DNA of 52,659 bases, from contig CAZUTK010000011.1 in the NCBI GenBank assembly GCA_964623265.1, positions 1 through 52,659 of the forward strand, in the 5' to 3' direction. The notes under the pieces were generated by a model. The model was given only the letters and a program-made list of their open reading frames with translations. It was not told the origin of the DNA and ran no database searches. Both the position numbers and the translations under genes were made by a program. The stretch comes from CAZUTK01 sp964623265 (lineage in GTDB: Bacteria > Electryoneota > B3-LCP). Shown piece after piece: positions 1 to 9,417 of this stretch (positions are counted from its first letter, which is position 1; every line of letters starts with the position of its first letter).

Positions 1-60
<60 letters not shown>

Positions 61-68
61 AGTAGAGA

Positions 69-107
69 CAAGGGCTCGGACGCAAATCCGAGCCCTTGTT
101 GTTTTGG
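69..107 (+). terminator. Rho-independent terminator after the tRNA
   Basis: A 12-bp perfect stem CAAGGGCTCGGA / TCCGAGCCCTTG with a 6-base loop (81-86) is followed by the T-rich run TTGTTTTGG, eight bases after the tRNA CCA end. Confidence 0.88.
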
Positions 108-265
108 TAATCTAGACCTTGTGCAGGATGCGGAGAATCTGATTGAAACTGTCATTTCAATTCAGGAAGAGTTTTCAAGCACTTAACATAAATCTAATTC
201 AACATTCATACGCCGCTAACATCCCGAAAGTAGTTTGTTTTGTCCATTCCGAAAGCAAACTCAAA

Positions 266-3046
266 ATGCGGCATTATTGCCATTATCTCATCACACTGCT
301 GTTGATGCTGCAAACCAACCTGCTCTCCGCGGGCATCATCAGCGGCTATATCAGAGATCGGGTCACGCGAGAACCGCTGATCTCAGCAAACGTGGTTATC
401 GTCGGCACACCTTATGGAGCGTGCACCGACCTGGATGGTTTTTACAGCATCAGCGGCATCGAACCCGACCGATACACTTTACGAGCCACCATGCTGGGTT
501 ATGAAGATCAAGTGATTTCCAATGTAGCGGTGCTGGAAGAAGGGATCACCCGCATGGATTTTTTTCTGCTGCCGACTGCTCTGCAAATGGAAGAAGTCCG
601 TGTGAGTGCAGGCTCTGAAAAGGGCAGTCAAAAGCGAGAACTGGAAGATCGCCTCTCTTCAACCGCCATCGTGGACGCCGTCTCCGCCGAAACGATGCGC
701 GGTTTGCCGGATCCGGACATCGCGCAGGTGGTGACTCGCACGACCGGTGTCTCTTCAACGGGAGGGGATCCCATCATCCGCGGAATGGGAGTCCGCTATT
801 CGAAAATCACATTGAACGGCTCGCAGCTTTCCGGCACGGAACCCAATCGCAGTGCGGTCTCCTTAGATCTGTTCCCGGCGGCTTTGATGCAGCAGGTCAC
901 CATCAATAAGTCGTATCTGCCGGATCAGTTCGGCGAATTCGGCGGCGGAATCATTAATATGAACACCTGGGAATACGCGGGCGATCCCGGACCGGTCAAA
1001 ATCACTTTTTCCGCCGGTGGTGGTTACCGTGCGGGAACGACGTTCGAGCAGAACCTGACCTATCCGGGAGGAAAGTGGGATTTCATTGGATTCGATGACG
1101 GCACGAGGGCATTACCCTGGGCAATCGCCCACGCCGGGACTCAGATTCGTGAAAACCTCCCCAGCCATGCTCTGGAATATTACAGCGAATCTTTCCCCAA
1201 CAATTGGGAGACTCAAACCAAGACTGCACAGCCCAATCAGAGCTATTCCTGCACGATCTCACAGGGGACAACTTTCTTGGGACGAGAGCTGGGTTACATC
1301 GCCTCCGGACTGTATCGCAATGGATCGGATTTGCGCACGTATCATCAAAACGCCTTTGCCCAGGGTCAAAGCCCGGACGCGCTCGTCCCGATTTATTCCT
1401 ATCAAGGAACGGATTACAATTATTCTACCACACTAGGGGGAATAGGTGCTCTGAAATGGCGTGTGTCGCCGCTGACCACGTTCAACGCCAACATTCTCTT
1501 TAACCGAGACGCGGAAGATCAGGTGCGCGTTTATCAAGGTCCGAAAAACGATCAAGGGGTGGACATCCGCGCCACACGATTTCGCTTCGTCGGCGAGAGC
1601 ATCTTCACCGCGCAAGTCCGCGGCGAACACACCTTCCCAAAATTTTTACAATCCAGTTTAATCTGGCGGATCACCGGTTCCCGAGGGGTGCGTTACGAAC
1701 CGGATACGCGCCAGATCAACTACCGCTGGGATGACATCAATGATCAATGGGGAATATCGCTGGGCGCGAATCCCGACAACAGCGGCACTCGCATTTTCAA
1801 CGATTTGTCGGACAACACCTGGACTGCTGGAATGGATATTCGACTGTATCCTCACCGAAATGTTCCGCAACTGAGCGTTAAGACAGGATTTGATTTCTTA
1901 CTTCGTCATCGGGAAGCAGAATCGAGGGTTTTCCGCTACGAACCGGTGGGCGGAGCCGTCCCGGAATCCCTGGTGACTATGAGTCCGGAACAACTCTTTA
2001 CGCCGGAATATTTGAATCCGAATTTCATCTCTATACTGGAACGCACTCAGACCACAGATGATTACACGGCAGATCAAGATTTAAAAGCGGCATATTTAAT
2101 GCTGGATCTGCCGTTCGCTGGGAGATGGCAGTTCATAGGCGGAGCCCGAGTTGAACAATCGTTGCAAAAAGTCACCTCCTTCGAGCGCTTTAATCCCACC
2201 AATGTGCCTGTAGAAGGAAGGATTTTTACCACGGACGCTCTTCCGGCGATGACTCTGATCTACGCCCTGCCGCCGGACTCCAAACTGCGCTTTGCCGCCA
2301 GTCAGACGGTGTCCCGCCCTGATTTTCGGGAGCTTTCTTTGTACCGCTATAGCGACTACGACGGCGGATACAGCGTGATCGGCAATCCCGATTTGGAACG
2401 CGCCTTGATCCGCAATTTTGATCTGCGCTACGAGAAAGTATGGGGAGGGACCAACCTGGTTTCCGTTGGTCTTTTTTACAAACAGTTCGATCATCCCATA
2501 GAAGTCGTGCGGGTGTCGGGATCTGCAAAAGACATCTCCTATTTCAATGCCCGCAGCGCATACAATTATGGAATAGAACTGGAGTGGCGTCTGGAACTAG
2601 GGTGGTTGGGGAAACCTCTAAAACCATTTTCCTTATCGTCGAACTTGACCCTTCTGAAATCTGAAGTTCAGATAGATCCGGACATTTCCGGCGTGACCAC
2701 ATCAGGAAACCGACCTCTGCAAGGGCAATCGCCGTACTTGTGGAATCTGGATGTAAAATACTTCAGCCATCGCTATGGCACTCAAGCAGATCTGCTCTTT
2801 CAAGTCTTCGGCAAACGCATCGCAGAAGTAGGCACCGACTATTTGCCGGACATCTATGAAATGCCGCACCCCGATTTCGACTTAACATTCCGTCAACCCA
2901 TAGGGAGTTCTTTCGCCATTCGAGGCTCAGCGGAAAACCTGCTGGATCCGGAAATTCGATTTCTGCATGGTGGATCCGGAGACTTTTACACGCAGACCTA
3001 CCGACAGGGCCGCGCTTACTCTCTGGGAATAACTTATACAAGATAA
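266..3046 (+). CDS. TonB-dependent outer-membrane receptor with carboxypeptidase-regulatory-like N-terminal domain
   Basis: The 926-residue product begins MRHYCHYLITLLLML, a signal peptide, so the ATG at 266 is preferred over an in-frame ATG at 143 that would put 41 polar residues in front. Residues about 25-105 form a CarboxypepD_reg-like beta-sandwich (GYIRDRVTREPLISANVVI, then DLDGFYSISGI and a YTLRATMLGYE repeat end). A plug domain follows with the DPIIRGMGVRYSKITLNG segment and FGGGIINM, then a long beta-barrel with alternating aromatic strands ending in a C-terminal aromatic/Arg residue. Such receptors import siderophores, cobalamin or glycans with TonB energy; the substrate cannot be told. 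The next gene starts one base after its stop codon, so the lipoprotein is probably its surface partner. No clear Shine-Dalgarno is seen. Confidence 0.88.
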   Translation: MRHYCHYLITLLLMLQTNLLSAGIISGYIRDRVTREPLISANVVIVGTPYGACTDLDGFYSISGIEPDRYTLRATMLGYEDQVISNVAVLEEGITRMDFFLLPTALQMEEVRVSAGSEKGSQKRELEDRLSSTAIVDAVSAETMRGLPDPDIAQVVTRTTGVSSTGGDPIIRGMGVRYSKITLNGSQLSGTEPNRSAVSLDLFPAALMQQVTINKSYLPDQFGEFGGGIINMNTWEYAGDPGPVKITFSAGGGYRAGTTFEQNLTYPGGKWDFIGFDDGTRALPWAIAHAGTQIRENLPSHALEYYSESFPNNWETQTKTAQPNQSYSCTISQGTTFLGRELGYIASGLYRNGSDLRTYHQNAFAQGQSPDALVPIYSYQGTDYNYSTTLGGIGALKWRVSPLTTFNANILFNRDAEDQVRVYQGPKNDQGVDIRATRFRFVGESIFTAQVRGEHTFPKFLQSSLIWRITGSRGVRYEPDTRQINYRWDDINDQWGISLGANPDNSGTRIFNDLSDNTWTAGMDIRLYPHRNVPQLSVKTGFDFLLRHREAESRVFRYEPVGGAVPESLVTMSPEQLFTPEYLNPNFISILERTQTTDDYTADQDLKAAYLMLDLPFAGRWQFIGGARVEQSLQKVTSFERFNPTNVPVEGRIFTTDALPAMTLIYALPPDSKLRFAASQTVSRPDFRELSLYRYSDYDGGYSVIGNPDLERALIRNFDLRYEKVWGGTNLVSVGLFYKQFDHPIEVVRVSGSAKDISYFNARSAYNYGIELEWRLELGWLGKPLKPFSLSSNLTLLKSEVQIDPDISGVTTSGNRPLQGQSPYLWNLDVKYFSHRYGTQADLLFQVFGKRIAEVGTDYLPDIYEMPHPDFDLTFRQPIGSSFAIRGSAENLLDPEIRFLHGGSGDFYTQTYRQGRAYSLGITYTR

Positions 3047-3047
3047 G

Positions 3048-4334
3048 ATGAAGAAACTCAATCTATTATTTCTGCTGTTCGCGATCATCGCGATCACTTC
3101 CTGTGACCGAAAAGCTACCGAGCCGGAATTGCAGTTGACGAATGCGCCGCCGCAGATCACTCAGTTCACAGCGGAAACCACATTTGTGGATCCCGGCCTG
3201 GGCGTAATACTGACCTGCCGAGCGGAAGACCCGGATGGGGACAAACTGGAATACTTCTGGTCTTGTACGAACGGAACCGGGGATATCCTTAATGAAAGCA
3301 TCAACGACAGCACAACTCAGGCAACCGCACTGTTCAAAGCCGGACTTCTGTCGGGACTCAGCATCATAACCATAAAGGTTTCTGATTGTGCTCTGGCTTC
3401 TTATGACAGTCTGACGCTCGTCATCAAACTACCTCCGCCGCAGGAATTGACAGCTGAAGTCGTATCGAATTCGCAGGTTCGCCTCTGGTGGAACTACGCT
3501 TCCGGAGCAGCAGATGGATTTATTGTAGAGAGAAGCTCCGGTCCCGAGGAACCATTCACTGTCATACACGATATCCCCGGCGATTCCATGGAATGTCTCG
3601 ACGATAACTTGACCAGTTTCCAAACTTATTATTATCGCGTTGCCGCGTACAATGAGAACGGCTCCTCTGAATATTCAACTGTGGTATCAGTTTATCTCGC
3701 ATTGATGCCCACCTCCGGATTGGTTGCCTGGTATAAGCTGAATGGAGATGCTTTCGACGGCAGCGGTCAAGGGCGCAATGGGCAAGTGCTGGGCGCCACG
3801 CCAATCGCCGACCGCTTCGGCCGCAGCGGACAGGCCTTGTTTTTCAACGGAGTCGGCGCCTATGTGGACCTGCCAAGCGATTTGCTGCAATCATCCGAAA
3901 TCACCGTAGCAGTATGGATCAATTGGATTGACAACACGCTTGCGAATCAACCGATTCTGCACGCTGTTGGTTCGGATGGGGCTTATCTGTCGCTGACACC
4001 CAAGGCATCGCCGCATTTCCAGATCACCTTAAGCGACGGCACTTATGCCGAATCTGTGAAGGCGCTGCCGCCGCTCAGCACGAACCAATGGACGTTCATT
4101 GCCTTCACGCAGCAAAACGGTTCTTTGACCCTTTATAAAAACGGTGCACCGATAAAAACTGATCCCATCACATTAACTCCGAACCAGGTGACTGGTCAAA
4201 ACACCTATCTGGGCGGATCCCCCGCATCGGCGATTTATCTGACCGGTGCTCTGGATGATGTGAGGATCTATAGTCGCTCTTTAGATGCGGAGGAGATCAC
4301 ACAGCTTTATCGGGAGGGGGGATGGGGATATTAA
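3048..4334 (+). CDS. Surface lipoprotein with Ig/PKD-like, fibronectin III and LamG (concanavalin-like) domains
   Basis: The 428-residue product has a lipoprotein signal ending in lipobox ITSC (Cys about residue 19). Residues about 30-125 look like an Ig/PKD-type fold (DPGLGVILTCRAEDPDGD, a recurrent motif of these domains). Residues about 130-215 are a fibronectin type III domain (VRLWWNYASGAADGFIVER, then YYYRVAAYNENGSS). The last 200 residues are a LamG/concanavalin-like jelly roll (GLVAWYKLNGDAFDGSGQGR, then LDDVRIYSRSLDAEEI near the end), a usual carbohydrate-binding or adhesion module. It starts one base after the TonB receptor and so is co-transcribed; it may be a receptor-associated binding lipoprotein, which is inference. 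A terminator follows. Confidence 0.85.
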   Translation: MKKLNLLFLLFAIIAITSCDRKATEPELQLTNAPPQITQFTAETTFVDPGLGVILTCRAEDPDGDKLEYFWSCTNGTGDILNESINDSTTQATALFKAGLLSGLSIITIKVSDCALASYDSLTLVIKLPPPQELTAEVVSNSQVRLWWNYASGAADGFIVERSSGPEEPFTVIHDIPGDSMECLDDNLTSFQTYYYRVAAYNENGSSEYSTVVSVYLALMPTSGLVAWYKLNGDAFDGSGQGRNGQVLGATPIADRFGRSGQALFFNGVGAYVDLPSDLLQSSEITVAVWINWIDNTLANQPILHAVGSDGAYLSLTPKASPHFQITLSDGTYAESVKALPPLSTNQWTFIAFTQQNGSLTLYKNGAPIKTDPITLTPNQVTGQNTYLGGSPASAIYLTGALDDVRIYSRSLDAEEITQLYREGGWGY

Positions 4335-4356
4335 AGCCGTTTACTCACAGCACAAC

Positions 4357-4391
4357 AGCCGGTCTCAACATTCGAGAACCGGCTTTTTTTA
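4357..4391 (+). terminator. Rho-independent terminator of the TonB receptor operon
   Basis: The inverted repeat AGCCGGTCTC / GAGAACCGGCT (one-base bulge) is followed directly by TTTTTTT, 23 bases after the lipoprotein stop codon. Confidence 0.88.
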
Positions 4392-4766
4392 TTAACGGAA
4401 AACTCACCGAAGGCTCAATGAATATTAATTCACCACAAGTATTTTATACACGATAATAAAATCTGCCGGCGAAACGGATCGAGCATTCATTCTTTTCGCT
4501 AGATAAACCAAACGAACAATAAATCTTCGGGAGAAAAAAATGATAAAGACCATGCGCATTTACTGGTATTTATGCCTGGCGCTTTCCATTTACTATCAAA
4601 CTCGTGCAGGATTGTGGCTCAGGCAATTGCTTCACCGCGACAAGTCCCTTCGCTCATTGTTGACTTAAGGGATCATCGAGGTGAAATCATCATCACCAAT
4701 TAAAATGTTTCGGTTCTACAAAATCAACAAAAGTCAGAAGAATCAGAAGAAGAGGAGAAGAAGCGT
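4392..4766. other. 375-bp region before the beta-helix gene, with a possible small frameshifted secreted peptide
   Basis: AT-rich stretch without an established gene. An ATG at 4540 preceded by GGGAG (4529-4533) opens a 42-codon frame to 4668 whose first 20 residues look like a signal peptide (MRIYWYLCLALSIYY). Adding one base in the GG at 4609-4610 would join it to a second frame ending at the TAA at 4701-4703, giving a 50-60-residue secreted product. There is no homology I recognise, and chance cannot be excluded. The leader of the following gene must lie here, but the TTGNNN-17-TATATT promoter seen elsewhere in the window is absent. Confidence 0.3.
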
Positions 4767-7682
4767 ATGCGACGCACATCAGCATGGATGTTATCAGTTC
4801 TGTTCGCCTTGATGCTGGCACAGCCGGTTCTGGCGGATACAATCATCGTCCAGGGCACGATTTTGCAAAATACCACCTGGACATCCAACAATGTGTATTT
4901 GTTGCGCGGCGGTGTTTTCGTCGGCAATGATCAGACTCAGACCATTCTAACAATTCAACCGGGCACTGTAATTAAAGGCGAATCCGCCAGCGGAGGATTT
5001 CTCTGCATCCGTCGTCATTCCAAGATCATCGCCGATGGGACGGCTTCCCAGCCTATCACTTTCACCAGCGATCGCCCGGTGGGCCAACAAGCCCGCGGTG
5101 ACTGGGGCGGCATCATCATCAACGGCTTGGCGCATGTCAATCTGACCGGCGGAGTAGGTCAGGGTGAAGGCGGCACCGGCTTTTATGGGGGCGGTCTGAC
5201 TCCCAACGACAATGATGACAGCGGAATTCTGCGTTATGTCCGCGTTGCTTACGCAGGATATCCCATCACCCCGGAAGATGAGTTGAACGGCATCGCTTTC
5301 CAGGGTGTCGGCGCCGGCACCATCGTGGATTACGTGCATGTGCATATGGGTGGGGATGACGGGATAGAGATGTTCGGCGGAAGCGTAAATTTGAAACATT
5401 GCCTGAGCACGGGCAATTTGGATGACCAGTTTGACTGGACCTTTGGCTGGAACGGCAAAGCGCAATTTCTGATTTGTCAGGAATACGGCGATGTCGGCGA
5501 TCACGGCTTCGAATGCGACAACAACGAATTCAACTATTCCGCTACGCCGCGCTCGAACCCCACGATCTACAACGTCACCGCAATTGGGGCGACCAATCCG
5601 GTGAGCAATCCCATCGGATTGCTTTTACGCCGAGGTACCGGCGCCACCATCAAGAACTCCATCGTGATGAACTTCGAAGATTGCGGAATTGACATCGACG
5701 ACGCAGCCACCTTCGCCAACGCCTGGGATTCGACTACCCAATCGTTGAACGGCAATCTCATCGTGGACAACAGCATTTTCTACGGCAACGGCGAGATCGC
5801 ACAAACCGGCGAGACCGGCAGTCAGAATGAAGCAAATTTCCCATTCACTAGTCCGCAGTTCATACAGGTCCTGAATCCCAACAACCGCTTCACAAACCCG
5901 AATCTGATTGCGCCGACCGACACCTTGAATCCGGATTTCCGTCCGGCGGCTGGTTCCATCGCTTTCACCGGTTACGCGCAGCCTCCCGCGGATCCTTTCT
6001 TCAGTGCCGCAGCATTCGTTGGGGCCGTTGGCGACGAAGACTGGACGTCAGGCTGGCGTCTGGCACCCACCCCGGGCATTGTGGTGCAGCCCATCGCCAT
6101 GGCAGCGGGTTGGAATCTGGTATCCCTTTCTGTAGTTCCCGTCAACAACACCTTATCAGCGCTCTTCCCAGCCGCAATCGTTGCTTACAAGTATGTACCC
6201 GGCACCGGTTACGTGAACTCCACAACCATCGAAAATGGCAAAGGGTACTGGATTAATATGCCATCCGCCACGACGGTGAACATCTCCGGCACCGCCTTCG
6301 CCTCTTACACCACACCGGTCACTCCTCCCTGGGAACTACTGGGCAGCGTGATCAATCCGGATCAAGTTCCGGTGGCTGTGGGCGGCAGCATCAACGTCGT
6401 GTATTCCTATAATCCCGGCACCGGCTATGTCGCTTCACCTGAAAATATGATGCAACCGGGTAAAGGATACTGGGTGAATATGACATCCGGCACGACGGCG
6501 ATCTCGTTGGGCGGATCCAATGGTTCGCTCACAGCGAAATCCAACGAAGGGCTTTGGTTAGATGAGACGGATGAATTGTGGAATCTGACTCTTACCGCCA
6601 CCGGGGAAACCGGATCAGCACCGAACGTATTCACCGTAACCATCGGTGGTGGCAATAGTCAATCCTTCATCCCGGCTCCGCCTCCTCCACCCAGTTACCT
6701 GACCTACGCTCAACTCTACACGGAAACCTGGCAAGGTCCTTACAGCGAAATGATCTATCCCTGGAACTCGCCGGTTGATGTATTGTGGAAACTGGAAGTG
6801 GACCCCAATGGTAATGTCGTGCCGCCGATCTACCGTACGACGATCATCTCATGGAATTCCGCTTCCTTGCCGAGTGCGGGCGATTTCCGCATCGTTGACG
6901 CCGTCTATGGCGACACGGTCGTGGCGAATATGCGGACTCAGTCCTCTTTCCAGGTCAGCGGCACTCAGTTGAAGTACTACAACATCATCTTCGATGCCCC
7001 TCTGCCTCCCGCGGTGGACATCTCGTTGTCTCCCATAGGTTCCACAACAATCCCCGCCAGTGGTGGTATGCTGACTTTCGACGCGACTCTGCAGAACACC
7101 AATCCCTCGGCGCCTGTTACTTTCCAAGTGTGGATGATGGTGCGGCTGCCGAATCAATCCTGGTGGGGACCTGCTTTAGGACCGATTAGTTTGACTTTGC
7201 CGCCCGGCGCCAGCATCACGCGTGAACGCAACCAAACCGTGCCGGCGAATGCTCCGGCAGGCGATTACTTCTACTGCGGATATGTGGGAACCTATCCGAA
7301 TGCGGTCTTTGACAGTTCGGGATTTGCGTTCACCAAATCCCCAGTCGGAGATGGGTTCTTCGTGAACGATTGGTCTAATTCCGGTGAGCTGTTTGAAGCC
7401 GAATCGGAAGCCGTACCAACGGAATTCGCAGTGGTCAATGCCTATCCCAACCCGTTTAATCCGAATACCACTGTTCAATTCAGTCTGTCGCAAACGGACT
7501 GGGTGAGTCTGCGGGTATATGACTTATCCGGACGGGAAGTAGCTTCGTTGGTGGATGGTCAGCATACGGCAGGCGTGCATCAGGTATCCTTCAATGCCGA
7601 AGATCTGGCATCCGGAATCTATCTCGTTACACTGCGCGCAGGCGCATTCAGCGCAACTTCAAAGCTGGTCTTATTGAAGTAA
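4767..7682 (+). CDS. Large secreted multi-domain protein: beta-helix region, GWNLVSL repeats, two shared modules, C-terminal sorting domain
   Basis: The 971-residue product starts with a signal peptide (residues 1-23, cut near VLAD); AGGAG 12 bases upstream supports the start. Residues 24-430 resemble the parallel beta-helix surface proteins common in FCB bacteria (ITFTSDRPVGQQARGDWGG, then a metal-site-like GGDDGIEMFGG and GDHGFECDNNE). Residues 448-582 contain two copies of a GWNLVSLS...GKGYWINM repeat. Residues 603-745 form a module starting LTLTATGE that is also the core of the next gene. Residues 750-875 form a beta-sandwich shared with the secreted protein at 13379-15448. Residues 893-971 are the NPFNP-type FlgD-like sorting domain (YPNPFNPNTTVQFSL to SKLVLLK) that directs type IX-like export or surface attachment. 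Function is unknown; adhesion or matrix is likely. Confidence 0.85.
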   Translation: MRRTSAWMLSVLFALMLAQPVLADTIIVQGTILQNTTWTSNNVYLLRGGVFVGNDQTQTILTIQPGTVIKGESASGGFLCIRRHSKIIADGTASQPITFTSDRPVGQQARGDWGGIIINGLAHVNLTGGVGQGEGGTGFYGGGLTPNDNDDSGILRYVRVAYAGYPITPEDELNGIAFQGVGAGTIVDYVHVHMGGDDGIEMFGGSVNLKHCLSTGNLDDQFDWTFGWNGKAQFLICQEYGDVGDHGFECDNNEFNYSATPRSNPTIYNVTAIGATNPVSNPIGLLLRRGTGATIKNSIVMNFEDCGIDIDDAATFANAWDSTTQSLNGNLIVDNSIFYGNGEIAQTGETGSQNEANFPFTSPQFIQVLNPNNRFTNPNLIAPTDTLNPDFRPAAGSIAFTGYAQPPADPFFSAAAFVGAVGDEDWTSGWRLAPTPGIVVQPIAMAAGWNLVSLSVVPVNNTLSALFPAAIVAYKYVPGTGYVNSTTIENGKGYWINMPSATTVNISGTAFASYTTPVTPPWELLGSVINPDQVPVAVGGSINVVYSYNPGTGYVASPENMMQPGKGYWVNMTSGTTAISLGGSNGSLTAKSNEGLWLDETDELWNLTLTATGETGSAPNVFTVTIGGGNSQSFIPAPPPPPSYLTYAQLYTETWQGPYSEMIYPWNSPVDVLWKLEVDPNGNVVPPIYRTTIISWNSASLPSAGDFRIVDAVYGDTVVANMRTQSSFQVSGTQLKYYNIIFDAPLPPAVDISLSPIGSTTIPASGGMLTFDATLQNTNPSAPVTFQVWMMVRLPNQSWWGPALGPISLTLPPGASITRERNQTVPANAPAGDYFYCGYVGTYPNAVFDSSGFAFTKSPVGDGFFVNDWSNSGELFEAESEAVPTEFAVVNAYPNPFNPNTTVQFSLSQTDWVSLRVYDLSGREVASLVDGQHTAGVHQVSFNAEDLASGIYLVTLRAGAFSATSKLVLLK

Positions 7683-7703
7683 CCCGAGATGGATAGCAAG
7701 GAG

Positions 7704-7746
7704 GGGATGCTCCGCTCTTCAAAAAGCGGGGCATCCCGTTGGTTTT
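7704..7746 (+). terminator. Hairpin between the two secreted-protein genes, possible partial terminator
   Basis: Stem GGGATGCTCCGCT (7704-7716) pairs with AGCGGGGCATCCC (7725-7737) with one G:T wobble. The tail GTTGGTTTTC is only moderately T-rich, so read-through into the next gene is plausible. Confidence 0.55.
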
Positions 7747-7774
7747 CATCCAGCATACAAGAAGAGGAAACACC

Positions 7775-8575
7775 ATGAAATCATCCCTCATCATCGCGTT
7801 GTTGTTGACTACGACGTTATCAGCGGGTGCCTGGCACCTCACGTTGACTGCAACCGGCGAAGTGAATCCTGCGCCCTATACTTTCTCCGTGTCGCTGGGC
7901 GACAGTTCCGTTCTTACGTTTCTGCCGGCGCCGCCGCGTCCACCGCAATACGCCACCTATATCGAATTGTACGAGCCGGAATGGGTATCCGGACCCTATC
8001 TCTCGATGTTCTATCCGGATACCGGTGCCGATACGTTGATCTGGCTGGTGAACGTGGATCCCAACGGCAATGTAATGCCTCCCGTGGCGCGGACCACCAC
8101 CATTCAATGGAACTCTGCTGATGTGCCATCTGGAGGTCTACTGTATCTTGTGGATTATCAGACCGGAGAAACCATTGTTCCGGATCTGCGCTCCGCGACA
8201 TCTTTTTCAATCACCGGAACCGACGAGCTTTACTACAATTTGTACTGGGTAAATGCCACCTCAGTGCAGGATACTGAGGTCAAACCTCCGGCTGACTACA
8301 ATCTTATGCAGGTTTTTCCCAATCCCTTCAATCCCGCAGCGAGGATTCAATTCACTCTGCATGAAGCTTCCAGCATCAATCTTCAGATCTACAATCTTGA
8401 GGGACGGCAGGTCGTCACGCTGGCCGAAGGCGAATGGGCGGCTGGAGAGCATGTCATCAGCTTCGATGCCACAAGGTTGTCTGCGGGGATTTACTGGGCG
8501 CGGCTTTTGCTGATAGATCGTGGAACGGACGAACGACGCATCGGCGCAATCCAGAAAATGGCGCTGGTCAAGTGA
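7775..8575 (+). CDS. Small secreted protein made of one LTLTATGE module plus sorting domain
   Basis: The 266-residue product starts at the ATG at 7775, which has AGAGGAA just upstream and gives a clean signal peptide (MKSSLIIALLLTTTLSAGA). An in-frame start 36 bases upstream would add a polar leader. Residues about 20-165 (WHLTLTATGEV, FLPAPPRPPQYATYIELY, VDPNGNVMPP, TTTIQWNSADVPSGG) match residues 603-745 of the preceding gene almost position by position, so the module was duplicated or exchanged. Residues about 185-266 are an NPFNP sorting domain ending KMALVK. It probably works at the surface with its larger neighbour; no activity is recognisable. A strong terminator follows. Confidence 0.83.
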   Translation: MKSSLIIALLLTTTLSAGAWHLTLTATGEVNPAPYTFSVSLGDSSVLTFLPAPPRPPQYATYIELYEPEWVSGPYLSMFYPDTGADTLIWLVNVDPNGNVMPPVARTTTIQWNSADVPSGGLLYLVDYQTGETIVPDLRSATSFSITGTDELYYNLYWVNATSVQDTEVKPPADYNLMQVFPNPFNPAARIQFTLHEASSINLQIYNLEGRQVVTLAEGEWAAGEHVISFDATRLSAGIYWARLLLIDRGTDERRIGAIQKMALVK

Positions 8576-9030
8576 CGGACCGGCACACTGAAATCGAAAG
8601 GCTGTCTCGCGGGTCGCAAGACAGCCTTTTGCATGCGTCGCGAATCCGGAATCAGCGCTTTTTCCAAGGTTGTAGGCGAAATCCCAGGCGGTCATACTGG
8701 GCGGAACGGGATACACACCCGCGCCGGAACAGAGCGGACACGGACTGCGGTCGTCTCGGCGCACTTCGATCAAACCGGTGCCGTGGCACGCGTAACACTC
8801 CTTGCCGCCCGCATCAAACCCGCGGCCGTCACAGTACATACAGCGATACGCGTGATCTACGGTAATGCACCGCTTATTCACCCATCCCCGACCCTGACAT
8901 CCCGGACAGACTTTCGGCTTCTGGACCACCGACTGGGGCTGCTTCTTATCCTCCTTATCTGCTCCCAGAAGGCGGCGCGCAATTCATCTTCGCGTTTGAT
9001 TTGCGGGGCGTTCAGGAAAGGAATCTTCAA
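8261..9030 (-). CDS. DnaJ-type zinc-finger protein (four CxxCxGxG motifs), frameshifted; C-terminal end uncertain
   Basis: Read on the minus strand, a GTG at 8929 opens a frame with four cysteine motifs CPGCQGRG, CMYCDGRG, CYACHGTG and CPLCSGAG, the arrangement of the DnaJ central zinc domain (two Zn sites, client or thiol handling). No J domain is present. The frame upstream, from a TTG at 9030 preceded by AGAAGG, reads LKIPFLNAPQIKREDELRAAFWE and joins the zinc-finger frame if one base is added in the GGG near 8967-8969. The frame runs on to a stop at 8261, but that would place over 300 bases antisense to the preceding gene and through its terminator. The genuine C-terminus is therefore probably near 8630 and was lost to a second indel, or is an overlap. 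Confidence 0.6.
8597..8630 (+). terminator. Terminator after the small secreted protein, probably bidirectional
   Basis: Near-perfect inverted repeat AAAGGCTGTCT (8597-8607) / AGACAGCCTTT (8619-8629) ending in TTTT. It is flanked by A and T runs, so it could also stop the convergent gene on the minus strand. Confidence 0.85.
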
Positions 9031-9417
9031 GGAAGCCTTCTGCGCTCTAACATGAAAGAATGTAACAAGTTAAGTGAATAAAATCACATATCTTCCAACA
9101 ATTTAGAGCGACGCTCAGCGCTGTCTTACTTAAAAGAAACGGTTTACCTCTGTTTCAGATTGTCATAACAAGAGCTTTTCTGCAGGCAATAAACTCATGG
9201 AGCGTTGAAAATTAAGCAGACATTACAATAATTTCACATAATTTCCTGCTGTCTATTCTGCATCCGTCCGATTTGAATCGAAATCGAAAACGACCTCACA
9301 ATCCCTTGCCTTATAAAGGTTTTGAGGATATATTTGCAATGAGACTTGCGCACAAGATCAAAGATCTTGAAGATTCGGTTCATTGCGAACAAACAGTTAC
9401 CTTAACAGGAGTTCATC
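9031..9417. other. 387-bp divergent intergenic region
   Basis: AT-rich spacer between the zinc-finger gene (leftward) and the SPFH gene (rightward). It holds the SPFH promoter at 9306-9334. I see no RNA gene or repeat. The start-proximal part (9031-9110) presumably carries the leftward promoter, but no convincing -35/-10 pair is visible for it. Confidence 0.5.
9306..9334 (+). promoter_or_regulatory. Sigma-70-like promoter of the SPFH gene
   Basis: TTGCCT (9306-9311), 17-bp spacer, TATATT (9329-9334), located 83 bases before the ATG. It has the same spacing and -10 hexamer as seven other promoters in this window. Confidence 0.7.

Noticed and set aside
4421..4470. Possible promoter TTCACC-17-GATAAT before the beta-helix gene
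   Set aside because: Both hexamers deviate and the start would lie 300 bases before the gene.
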